Below, one piece after another: positions 18,698 through 27,804 of a stretch of DNA of 37,144 nucleotides; position 1 is the first letter of the stretch; each line of letters begins with the position of its first letter. Both the position numbers and the translations under genes were made by a program. The stretch spans positions 1 through 37,144 of the forward strand of contig CALLPL010000033.1 in NCBI GenBank assembly GCA_938015455.1. The letters run 5' to 3'. This DNA comes from an uncultured Candidatus Altimarinota bacterium. Lineage in GTDB: Bacteria; Patescibacteriota; Gracilibacteria; BD1-5; UBA6164. The notes beneath the pieces are model-generated. The model saw nothing but the letters and a program-made list of their open reading frames with translations. It did no database searches and had not been told where the DNA came from.

Positions 18698-18727
18698 AAA
18701 CAAGCCTCATGATTATGAGGCTTGTTT
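18698..18727 (+). terminator. Rho-independent terminator after the SLH-like gene
   Basis: A perfect 13-bp stem AAACAAGCCTCAT / ATGAGGCTTGTTT with loop GATT, followed by TTAT. The right arm runs straight into the second tex fragment and seems to have replaced its last codons. Confidence 0.88.
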
Positions 18728-18810
18728 TATACTGAGCTGAATTTTCCCACTTCCCTCATTAATCCCTGTTATTTTTACTCTGACTGTTTGTTCCACCTCA
18801 ACCTGTAATT
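18728..18810 (-). pseudogene. tex 3'-end fragment 2 (S1-domain C-terminus)
   Basis: The minus-strand reading LQVEVEQTVRVKITGINEGSG and KIQLS matches the intact Tex end (VEVGQTVRVKITGIDATSG, KVQLS). Part of it is closer to intact tex than fragment 1 is. Tex's final MKEV and stop are lost, being overwritten by the terminator, and homology ends upstream near 18810. No start codon or other Tex domain is present. Confidence 0.78.
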
Positions 18811-18850
18811 TGAGACCAAAGAGAAAGAAATTCACTAAAAGACAGTTCAG

Positions 18851-18948
18851 AATGTCGCGATACTTTAGCTATACTAAAGACATTAATATAATATTTTTAT
18901 AAAAATGTCGCAATAAATATTTGAAAATGTCGCAGTAACATATATAAT
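18851..18948 (+). promoter_or_regulatory. fic promoter with three direct-repeat operator candidates
   Basis: TTGAAA (18921-18926), 16-base spacer, TATAAT (18943-18948), only 6 bases before the ATG at 18955, so the mRNA should be leaderless. Three copies of AATGTCGC-R-R-TA-like sequence lie at 18851-18862, 18904-18915 and 18926-18937; the last overlaps the -35/spacer. An inverted repeat CTTTAG-CTATA-CTAAAG sits between copies 1 and 2. The layout suggests repression by a DNA-binding protein, possibly the HTH of the Fic protein itself. Confidence 0.6.
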
Positions 18949-18954
18949 ACCTAC

Positions 18955-20004
18955 ATGAATAAAAAAGAGGAAAGACATAGTCAGATTACTGCATTTATAG
19001 AAAGTAATGGTGAGCTTTCAAGCTGAGAAATACTATCTTTTTTAGGTGAAGAAAATATAGATAAGAGGACACTCCAAAGGGATCTGAAAGAACTTATTGA
19101 AAAGAAACTTATTTCACAATCTGGGACAGCTCGTAGTACGGTCTATTATAGTTCGAAGAATTATAAAATTTTTGAAGAAATAAATGTAGAAGCATATTTT
19201 GAAGAAGATTATCAAAAGAGGGAAGTGCAAGAGGGCTTTCACTTCGAAATCTTTGATACTCTTGCAGAAGGTATTTTCACAAACGAAGAACGAGAGTATT
19301 TAGAGAGCTTGCAAAGTGAGTTTATTAGAAATATTTGAGTTTATGATAGTCAAACACTTATAAATAAAGAGTATGAGAGAATAATGATTGAATTCTCATG
19401 GAAGTCGTCAGCTATAGAGTGAAATACTTACTCATTGCTCAACACTGAAGCTCTTATCAAAGAAAATGTCAAAGATGAGTCAAAAACAGATGAAGAGACA
19501 CAGATGATCCTTAACCATAAAGATGCTTTCAATGAATCAATTCAAAACAAACAAAGCTTTATACAAACGCAAACGAAGGACTTAGAATATATACACTCGG
19601 TCCTCACAAAAAAGCTTGATGTAGCAAAAAATATTCGAAAGCATGGTGTAGGAATTACCGGGACTCGCTATAAGCCACTAGATAACGAGTTTCAAATTCG
19701 AGAGGCTCTCGATGCATGTATAACTTTGATAAACAAAAAAGACTCAGTTTTTGAGAAAGCATTCATTGCTCTTATACTCCTCTCATATATACAAGCATTT
19801 GAAGACGGAAACAAAAGAACTGCAAGAATATTTTCAAATGCGATACTCCTAGCTCATAATTCTATACCACTTTCCTATCGAATAGTTGATATTATAGAGT
19901 ATAAGAAAGCAAGTTTACTCTTTTATGAACAAAATAATATTTCGTATTTCAAGAGAATATTTATTGAACAGTTTGAGGATGCAGTAAGAAATTATTTTAA
20001 ATAA
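18955..20004 (+). CDS. Fic-family protein with N-terminal winged HTH and altered catalytic motif (349 aa)
   Basis: Residues 1-75 form a DeoR/wHTH-like DNA-binding domain (SSGEILSFL, RTLQRDLKELIEKKLI). An inhibitory-helix motif SSAIEGN (151-157, S/T-x-x-x-E-G) precedes the Fic fold. The Fic loop reads QAFEDGNKRTAR (280-291), where the family has HxFxDGNGRxxR: the catalytic His is Gln280, while Asp284, Gly285, Asn286, Arg288 and Arg291 are kept. Fic proteins transfer AMP or other moieties from nucleotides to target hydroxyls, and the His is needed to activate the target, so normal AMPylation is doubtful. It may be a regulator, or a deAMPylase-type enzyme. It converges on tex with a 10-base gap. 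Confidence 0.85.
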
Positions 20005-20014
20005 TAACTAAGAC

Positions 20015-22180
20015 TTATACCTCCTTCATACTGAGCTGTACTTTTCCACTTGTAGCGTCAATCCCCGTAATCTTCACCCGAACCGTTTGTCCTACCTCAA
20101 CCTCTTCCTTTGGGTCAGAGATATATCTATCTGCAATTTGGGAGACATGTATGAGACCATCGTTTTTCATACCGATATCTACGAAGGCTCCAAAGGCCAC
20201 GACATTGCGAATGACTCACTCTACGATATCTCACTCCTTGTGATCTACAGCTCACCGAACAGTAGCCCGCTTATGTGTACTATTGACCCGCTTCTCAGCC
20301 CCTGCTGACTCGAGTGACTGGAGAATAAAACTGATAGTGTCTTGAGTTACCAATAATCCCTTCTGTCCTTCGGACATCTCCCCCTCATATCAAGGGGAGA
20401 TAATATACTCTTGCTCCTTCCCTAGAATTAGGGAAGGTTGGGATGGGTAGAGTCTGCGAAGCTCGTCTATAGTCTTGATTTGTTGTTTTTGCATATACTT
20501 GGCAAGTCCATACTGTTCTGGATGTATATCCGTATTATCTAGCTCCTCACTGCTTTCTGGAACCCGGAGAAATCCTGCGGCTTGTTCGTAGACCTTATCC
20601 GAGAGTTGTTTCTTGAGCTCTGCTCGAGACTTGTAAGGTCGGTGATTGTAGATCTTTTTAGCTGCAGCTTTATTGATACCTGAGATGTGAGAGAGGACAT
20701 AGCTGGATGCGGTATTTACGTTTATCCCTACTTCGTTTACGGTATCCTCTACGACGAAACCAAGCTTTTCCTCGAGTTTCTTTTCTGGTATATCATGCTG
20801 GTACATCCCAACTCAAATACTCCCAACAGGAATTTTTACGAGTTCTGAGAGGGGATCGATATATCTGCGACCTATAGAGACGGTTCCTCTATCGAGAGAA
20901 TCCAGATCAGGGAATTCTTCTTGAGCGACCTTACTCGCTGAGTACACAGATGCTCCTGACTCGTTGACGATAAATATTTCGAGTTTGGTGATTTCTTGGA
21001 GGAGTTCGACTGTTTCATTGACTCCCGTTCCATTTCATACAACTATTATATCTATTGGGTATTTTTCTAAGAGTTTTTTGAGGGTTATGAGTGCACTATC
21101 TGGAGAGCGAAGAAATATCTTATCAAAGTGGATAGGGTTTCCTCCAGTATCGAGAACAGCCATCTTGCAGCCAGCATGAAATCATGGATCGATAGCAAGG
21201 ATCGTGTGTCCATACTCTGGTTTCGTCATGAGGAGTCCTGCAAGATTAATCTGAAAGGTATCTATAGCATCATCCTCTCCCAGTTCTGAGAGCATTCCCC
21301 GGACTTCGTTCTCTACGGATTTAAAGAGCGTATTGTATCCATCAGTGAAGGCTTCAAGGAGTATTTCTATAAAGGGAGTTCTTGTTTGCAAAAGCCTTGC
21401 ATAGTGCATCATTATTCACTCAAAAGTTCTTTCTGTCTTCTCTATCTTTACTGTGAGTATTCAGAGATTTTCTCATCTGTTGAGTGCAAGGACTTGATAG
21501 GGTTTGAGGTATCCGAGTCTTCACGTGAATTCTTTGTATATTTCAAATTTCCCGATTTGTCATTTGTCTTTATCGTTCAGCTTAGCAAGCATCTTTTCTC
21601 ACTTGAGTTTTGAGGCAATCGTCCCGTGCTCCTCAAGTGTATCTATGAGATCAGCTCTCAGGTCAGCATTGGCAGATATTTCTGCAGAGATTATATGCTG
21701 TGATCATTCGATGATCTCTTCCAAAGGATATTTCTCCTGTAGGGAACGAATATCTTCGTTCCTGAGTTCGAGGTTTCTATTTTTCTTTATCTCATCTGCA
21801 ACAGGCTGAAATCATTTCTCTATAGCGAGCATAGCCTTGGTCTTCTTCTTGGATTTATAGGGTTTATAAATTTCCTCTACTTCTTTGAGGGTCTTGGCTT
21901 TGAGAATATTATCCATAAGCTGTGGAGTCATAGCTCCCAGTTCCTCTATACCATTTATGGCAGTTGTCTTTGCCTTGTAGAGATTTTCTATCTTACTTCT
22001 CAGGTCTATGATATCCCTGATATGATTCTCATCGAGCCCTCCAGTTTTTTCCTTGCGGTACCGAGCAATAAAGGGAACAGTTGCTCACTCTGCTATGAGA
22101 TCCAGGACTGTGTCTATTTGCGAGTTCTTCAGTGATAAACGCGCAGATATTTCTGAGGTGTAATTTGGTTCTTGGAGCAT
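20015..22180 (-). CDS. tex: Tex transcription accessory / S1 RNA-binding protein (721 aa)
   Basis: Tex layout is complete: N-terminal helical region (PFIARYRKEKTGGLDE, residues 40-55), YqgF-like core (ILAIDPGFHAGCK about 330; VVGNGTGVNETVELL), helix-hairpin-helix part (INVNTASSYVLSHISGI about 490; LDNTDIHPEQY) and a C-terminal S1 domain (AFGAFVDIGMKNDGLIHVSQ about 648-720). Tex binds nucleic acids and influences transcription and translation. The frame is continuous only with TGA as Gly. Between HhH and S1 (about residues 581-606) an extra segment is encoded by a cluster of palindromes, PSQPSLILGKEQ...EGEMSEGQKG, absent from ordinary Tex proteins. Start at 22180 by the typical N-terminus. Confidence 0.94.
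20364..20437. repeat. cluster of three palindromes inside tex
   Basis: TGTCC-TTC-GGACA (20364-20376), ATCTCCCC...GGGGAGAT (20376-20401) and CCTTCCCTA-GAAT-TAGGGAAGG (20416-20437), then GGTTGGGATGGGT. The set lies in frame within tex and resembles the intergenic palindrome pair at 10631-10697. Confidence 0.78.
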
Positions 22181-22299
22181 TTCTAGGGGGTAAATAATAG
22201 TACCCTAAAGATAGGAAAAACCAGATAAGAAGCAAGAAAATATAAGCAGTAAAAAAACCCTCAAGATGAGGACTTTCAGTCGAGTCTAAAAAAATAAGG

Positions 22300-22632
22300 T
22301 TACATAATTGGAAGTATTTCTGATACCTCGATAGTACAGTCTTCGTGCCAAGCCATATGAGGGTTAGAACTGAGGACTTTATACATTTCTTCTTTATTTT
22401 CAGCTTGCATGATCCCGTAGCCCATGACTTTGTGTTCCCCACGGCTTACTCCAGAACTTGAGAGTTTTTCTGTAATACCAACGGGATTTCCAAAATCTAC
22501 CAGATGAGCCGCGTTATTCTCTCCCCAGGCTTCCCAGAGCTTCATTTCAGCTGCTTACTCCTCTTCACTGCTATCTCCCATTGCAGCAGTAGCTGACTCA
22601 GGAGCAAAATAGAGAACTAGAAATTGTTTCAT
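22300..22632 (-). pseudogene. YCII-related domain protein with an in-frame TAA
   Basis: Reading from ATG at 22632 gives MKQFLVLYFAPESATAAMGD, a typical start of YCII-like small proteins, then SSEEE, a TAA at 22555-22557, and in the same frame AAEMKLWEAWGEN, HLVDFGNPVG, VMGYGIMQAENKEEMYKVLSSNPHM and the stop at 22300. Alignment to the family needs no insertion: the TAA simply replaces one residue. A shorter product could start at Met 22545, but it would lack the first strand. So this is either a recent nonsense mutation, a sequencing error or a rare recoding. YCII proteins are small ferredoxin-fold enzymes of unclear role. Confidence 0.7.
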
Positions 22633-22661
22633 AATACAAAAATTATGGATATAAAATAGGC

Positions 22662-23237
22662 TTATTCGCCCTGCCAGTTTTTAAAGTAGGTAGCATCAAA
22701 TTCATTGAACTTGGATCGTTCTTCGAGGTCTAGGGAAATTATTTTGTCGATGTAGTGAGTGAGGAGCTTCGCGTCATTGATATGCCAGATATGATTGTCT
22801 CAACCAGTATCATTTGAGGTTTGTACCATAAGGGTTCCATATCAGAAGATTCTTCACAGAAGCGACTCGGTACGAAAATCTACATTTCTGATATTATCCA
22901 GAGTGATTTTTCGAACATGATCTCAAAAGAGTCCATTGATTCAGTGAAAGATAATTCTCTTAGAGGTGATGTAGAGAAAATTATTCTTTGTCCTATAAAA
23001 TTTATACAGCAGAGAGAGTATCCCTATAACAAGGATTATCCCCATAATGAGGTACACCATAGACCAAGACAGGAGTTCAGTTCGGCCAATTATGTAAATA
23101 ATAGCTTCTACTACAAGCAGAGCAAAAACGAGTTTTGAGAGTTCGAGTACCGTTTGTACTTTGGCTGGGTGCGCAAAATGCAGCACCTTTTCATCAGAGT
23201 GCTTTCATTCAAAGTTTATATGTTCCCAGTTTGGCAT
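22662..23237 (-). CDS. bacterial PH-domain membrane protein (191 aa)
   Basis: Two membrane segments at about residues 32-52 (LVFALLVVEAIIYIIG) and 58-78 (MVYLIMGIILVIGILSLLY) are followed by FYRTKNNFLYITSKRIIF, the strand pair that opens bacterial PH domains (bPH_2, YdbT/YdbS type), then ITLDNIRNVDF and GYGTLMVQTSN, the later strands of that fold. Such proteins sit in the membrane with the PH domain in the cytoplasm; their function is poorly known. Start at 23237; promoter region shared with the divergent nadK gene (113-base gap). Six or so glycines come from TGA. Confidence 0.82.
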
Positions 23238-23295
23238 TACGAAGAAGGATCAGTAAATATAAAAGTATTATAGATCAGATTTTAAAATTTCAAAT

Positions 23296-23323
23296 TTGTT
23301 TTGCTTGGGCCTTGTAGTATACT
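23296..23323 (+). promoter_or_regulatory. putative nadK promoter
   Basis: TTGTTT (23296-23301), 16-base spacer, TATACT (23318-23323), 27 bases before the ATG at 23351. Confidence 0.4.
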
Positions 23324-23350
23324 GCTTCTAGAAAACTAAATTACAATACT

Positions 23351-24139
23351 ATGGAAAAAATAATTATCGAGGGAAAGCACGTCCTGTATAGCTCGTACAA
23401 ACTTGAGGAAGATTCAAGTTTCCAGGAGATACTTTCAAGTGAGAGATTAAAAAAATTCCTGAGAGACCAAGATCCAGAAACCATTATAGTTTTGTGAGGG
23501 GATGGGAGTATACTGGAAGCAATTCAAGAAAATTATATGAAGCAAAAAATATTTTTAGGAATTAACTTTTGAAATAAAGGCTTCCTGCTTAATGAGGCTT
23601 CTATACTTGATGAAAAGAAAAGTTTTGAAGTACGAACTTATCCACTCTTAGAGATACATGCAGGAGAAAAACTTTGCGCTGTAGCGCTTAATGAGTTTGA
23701 TATCAAAGCCTGAGACGGAAAGATGCTTGACCTAGATTTGAGAGTGTGAGATACTCATCGTCTCTCGCTGCTATGAGATGGTATAATTGTAAGTACTCCT
23801 ATCGGGTCAACCTGATATAACTCGTCACTCTGATGACCTATTCTTCCTCATAATCTGAGGTCCTATATCCTCACTCCAAAAGCACCTTGGAAACCCAAAG
23901 GTCTTGCTCCCATAATTCTCTCTGATGATGAAAAGCTTGTTATCCAAACACAGGGGAGACAAAGCCCTATAGAGATTTATGCAGATGGAAGATTGATAGA
24001 AAAGTATGATCATGAGAATATTAGTCTTACTCTCTCAAAGAGTGCTATTTCTGTAAAGCTTCTAACTTCCTGTGAAGAATCGTGTTCCTGGGATTCACGA
24101 GTTTTAGAAGAACAAGGATTTTCAAAAAAAGAGAACTAA
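23351..24139 (+). CDS. nadK: NAD kinase (262 aa)
   Basis: The NAD kinase GGDG motif is IIVLGGDGSILEA with Asp51, and the second conserved block is STPIGSTGYNSSLGGPIL (about residues 149-166), both diagnostic of the family; ALNEF (NE/D motif) lies between them. The first Gly of GGDG is coded by TGA. The enzyme phosphorylates NAD to NADP in the cytoplasm, supplying NADPH for reduction reactions such as thioredoxin-linked Msr repair. Length 262 is slightly short but complete; the C-terminal tail holds a Cys-rich bit (SCEESCSW) not typical of the family. Confidence 0.93.
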
Positions 24140-24207
24140 AAGCATTGCAATTCTCAGAAATATCCCCATAATCACGGACATATTTTTATATACTAAGCGA
24201 GAAAGTT

Positions 24208-24510
24208 ATGTCAAAAACATATATAGATGGTTCAAGCTGCAAGGCAATTAGCGGACAATTTGGAGAATTTTATAATCTGAGTTTTAACCTTGAAAAGCTT
24301 CAGGAATACGCAAATGAAAAAGGATATGTAAATATGACTATGAGTAAGAGACGTGAACCAGGACAATATGGTGACACTCATTACTTTACTCTTAATGACT
24401 GGAAGCCAAGTGAAGACTGACAATCAGCAGCACCTACTGCTGCTCCCTCGAATGATGGTGCTCCAGCTCCAAAAGGGGATGATATTTCTGTTGAAGATCT
24501 CCCGTTCTAG
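24208..24510 (+). CDS. small protein with SSB-like acidic C-terminal tail (100 aa)
   Basis: Residues 1-66 form a compact beta-rich domain (TYIDGSSCKAISGQFGEFYNL, YVNMTMSKRREPGQYGDTHYF), followed by an Ala/Pro/Ser linker (70-90) and the end DDISVEDLPF. The domain-linker-acidic tip with terminal Pro-Phe is the arrangement of single-stranded DNA-binding proteins, whose D-D-x-I-P-F tip recruits partner proteins. The N-terminal part is shorter than an SSB OB-fold (about 110 residues) and I do not recognise it. It may be a phage-like or CPR-specific ssDNA-binding protein; this is inference from layout. Two glycines or fewer use TGA. Confidence 0.65.
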
Positions 24511-24564
24511 TTATCAAATATTGACAAACTTATAAATATATAATATATTTATTTAGAGAATTTT

Positions 24565-25371
24565 ATGGATGTAAATATACTGTGAAATTTAAATTCTGGT
24601 TATTCGTCTCATACAAGATTAGATGTATGAATTAGGTGATTAGTAAGTGACTCAGTATGAACTACGCTTAACACAAACAGGAAGACATCATCATTAGAGT
24701 TAGAGAATGCTTTTAGCTATATTATATCAATGGCAAAGGAGCTTTGGGAAATAGAACTTAATAAATACAATGTTGTTCCACAGGAAATGAAAATCTTTTT
24801 GTCTGGGTGAGGAAAGAATGTATGAAATAACGTCTCAAAAGGGCCAGTATACTTAGACGATGATAGATTGATTCTGCTTCCTGAGTATTTTTTCTGAGAA
24901 TTTTTTGAAAAGAAATTTAAAACTTCGGATCTAATTTCAAAGTTTTACATAGTAGTACATGAAATATCACATCATATTCAAAATACTCTTGGGATAATGG
25001 GTGCCGTTGAAGATACTATAAATGAGAATCCAAAATTAAGGACAAAGCTTATTAGATTTTTAGAATTACATGCTGACTTTCTAGCCTGATATATACTTTG
25101 AAAGTTAAGGCGAGAAGAATGAATAATGTGAGAGAATCAGTATCGTAAGCTGTTAGAAACAGTTTTTTTGTGTTGAGATGATCAGTTTGGAGATAAAAAT
25201 TCATGAAAGAGGTGAGAGCATGGACTTTGATTAGAAAGACGATATTGGTTTTACAGATGAATGAACACTGCTGAACTAACAATTGAAGATATTACTTGAA
25301 TGAGTTTAGTAGATGATATTAAGTTCTTTGATGAATCTATTCCTGATTATGATCATAAAGAGGCTGCCTAA
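24565..25371 (+). CDS. putative neutral zinc metallopeptidase, YpfJ-like (268 aa)
   Basis: Zinc motif VVHEISHHIQNTLGI (HExxH, about residues 135-149) and a downstream third-ligand block LELHADFLAGYI (about 167-178) match the neutral zinc metallopeptidase family (PF04228 style HExGHxxQ...ELxADCxAG), with Ser in place of the Gly of HExGH. Before it come KIFLSGGGKNVGNNVSKGPVYLDDDRLILLPEYFF, equivalent to the family's segment with an open substrate strand. No signal peptide or membrane segment is seen, whereas the E. coli relative YpfJ has one N-terminal. The stop lies 2 bases from the end of the convergent DUF4153 gene. Substrate unknown. Confidence 0.75.
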
Positions 25372-25373
25372 AC

Positions 25374-27257
25374 TTATCTTCTCTTTATAAGTATATATCA
25401 ACTAGTATTTCAGTAGTATCTACTTATTGGTTCTACACTGTCTTTAGGTTCGCGTAGATTAATGTTTTCAAGGAGGATTCGTGTATCGTACTTTCCTCAA
25501 ACAAGATTAAATGTCAGATCTTGTGGAGCTACTATTTGCGATTCAGTTTGAGGATATGTTTCTTTAAGTTTCGAGAATATTTCCGTAAGTGAGACTGTAT
25601 CTAAAATATCGTCTCAATTTTTGATATATAGGAACTCTTTTTCAATATCTATAAATCATCTCAGTCCTTTATTTCAAGAGTAATCGTAGCTGCTAAGCTC
25701 TATAAGACTCTCATACGATTCTAGATCAATAGGAAAGTGATTGTTATTACTATCTAAGTAAAGATAGAGATAATTATCAAATTCACTTCAATAATTACTA
25801 TTCTTCACCTTTAACTGCGTAGTAATAGAGTTTACTATTTCCCACTTTCCTGGTTCTGGATTTTCCTTTAACCAATTATTACTATATTCGTCATGGTCAG
25901 CTTTGTATTTTTCAAGAGTTTCTTGGTATTCTATAGGAAATAATTCTTTTATTCTTTGGCAATTATCAAAATTGCAAAGATAGTTAATGCCAGCATATAT
26001 TTCTTTAGAGAGTTCTTTAGATATATCATCAGAACTACTGAGAGGAGTAATGGTGAACCCTGATAGTATATTTGCTTGTTCTAAATTGTTCTGGAGTCGA
26101 GAAAATTGTCTGGATTCTGGGAGATTATATACTGACCATGGGCCAATAGATATGAGGATTGTGAAGAGGGTAATAATTGCAGGAATGAAAGCAAGAAATT
26201 TTTGTTTTGAGAAAATTATATAGAGCGATATGCTTATTAACCAGAGTCCAAATACTACTACAAAATATCTATTTATGGTTATATCATATTGTCAGATTCT
26301 CAGAAAAATTGCATAAAATAACATGGCAATCTGTGGAAGTACGAGATAGGGAAAATAGAAGCGGAACTTCTTTACAAGAGAATACTCCTCCTCAAAAACA
26401 TATGAAAATATATACAGAGTATATCAAAAGGTAGAAAAACCGATTACAAGCCAACAAACTTCTCATTTTGGCCAATGAGAAAAATTTAAAAGGACCTTAA
26501 CACTATAACTATATAAAATGAGAAAATATCAGGCTATAGCAGGAAGACATGCAAATTTGATAAGAAAAGAAAAGAAGGTATTTTCCTTGAAAGTATCTTT
26601 GCTATAGCTTTTTGCGTCTGGGATTTGTGTAAGAGCGTAAAGTGGAGTAAATACTGAGAGTGAAAAAATTGCCCAATCAAAGTAGACCTTATCCATGTAT
26701 TCCCATATGTCGAAAAGCGTTATGATAGCTGTAATACCTGTGGATCAGAGAGTGAAGAGAACTCATCAGAGTATAAATGATATGAGGAATACTGTAGAAA
26801 TCTTATAAAAGTAACTATAATATACGTTTTGTTTTCACTTTCATGAAATAAGACTTTTGAGGTATGGAGCAAAGAATAAAAATCATATGATTCATATGAG
26901 TTGCACAATGAAGAAAATGGCAGTTTCAAAACTAAAAGTATCAAATTTGAATCATAGATAAAAGAATACTCAAAACAATACCGGAAAGACTTGAAGGCGC
27001 TGCTTTTTGATTCAAGCTATACTATAACTCTCAGTGGCTATATACACTCAGAGACTGAGAAAGAAAGTGATGATAAGTGAAAAAGAAGTTCTTAATATAT
27101 AGCTACTAAAAATACCGGAAAAATCACCATGGGTGAGAAGCAATAATGAAGCTGTAAGCAGTCCTATCACAATAAAAGATATAGGGAATCGCTCAGCAAT
27201 AGTGACTATGTTATTTCTGATATTTTCTATTCGAAGTCCTGAGAAGAGTTTTTTCAT
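25374..27257 (-). CDS. DUF4153-type polytopic membrane protein (627 aa)
   Basis: The first 400 residues carry about ten hydrophobic segments (for example FIVIGLLTASLLLLTHG near residue 30 and the NRYFVVVFGLGLISISLYIIF block around 340), in the order of DUF4153 proteins, including the conserved I-x-x-Y-x-I-T-x-N-R-Y-F motif (YDITINRYF). The last 200 residues are soluble and acidic, rich in Asn/Tyr, probably extracytoplasmic. The domain's function is unknown. Many glycines in the membrane helices are TGA. The gene ends 2 bases before the convergent zinc-peptidase gene; start at 27257. Confidence 0.75.
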
Positions 27258-27331
27258 AAGTAAGTGTTAGGTAATTATACTAGCATTATAACGATAATTA
27301 TTGATAATTCTAGTAGGTCTGGATTATATAA

Positions 27332-27365
27332 AAAAAGAGAGAAGTTATAGAACTCCTCTCTTTTT
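27332..27365. terminator. Rho-independent terminator of the RRM gene
   Basis: AAAAAGAGAG (27332-27341) pairs with CTCTCTTTTT (27356-27365), with an inner AGTT/AACT stem. It lies 18 bases after the RRM stop on the minus strand, where it reads into Ts. Confidence 0.82.
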
Positions 27366-27383
27366 CATTATAGTTTCTGTTAA

Positions 27384-27653
27384 CTATGCTTGATCATCTC
27401 TTGGCTTTTCTTCAGCGAAATCAACTTTGATCTCTCTTCCGTCTAGCTCAGTACCGTCCATAGCATCTTTTGCTTTTACAGCATCTTCAACAGAAGCGAA
27501 TTCAACGAATCCGAACCCTTTAGATCTTCCAGTATCACGATCAGTAATAACTTTAGTATACACTACTTCACCGTGTTCACCAAAAGCTTCCTTAAGGTCT
27601 TGCCATGTAAGGTTCCATGAAAGGCTTCCTACAAACAGTTTTTTTGTTTCCAT
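27384..27653 (-). CDS. RRM RNA-binding protein (89 aa)
   Basis: A single RNA recognition motif: RNP2 LFVGSL (residues 6-11) and RNP1 KGFGFVEF (about 45-52), with the VITDRDTGRSKG loop before it and IKVDFAEEKPRDD at the end. This is the bacterial RRM family also found in cyanobacteria and CPR, thought to act as small RNA-binding/cold-response proteins. No TGA codon is used although it has about nine glycines, which, with its own terminator, suggests strong expression. No partner gene in the same transcript. Confidence 0.95.
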   Translation of the reverse strand: METKKLFVGSLSWNLTWQDLKEAFGEHGEVVYTKVITDRDTGRSKGFGFVEFASVEDAVKAKDAMDGTELDGREIKVDFAEEKPRDDQA

Positions 27654-27804
27654 CTATATTGTATGGTAAAAAAATATAATTGAGACCAGAGATACACGTA
27701 ATTCAATGATACAGTTTTACCAAAGGAAAAATGAAGCAAGAAGACCGAGTAACACAATAAATCTCACAGGTATTATGCTGATTTATAGGCAAAAGCAAAA
27801 CTTT

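Noticed and set aside
18851-18937. Three TGTCGC repeats considered as a CRISPR remnant
   Set aside because: Units are about 12 bases, unevenly spaced, without spacers or cas genes; they overlap a promoter and fit operators better.
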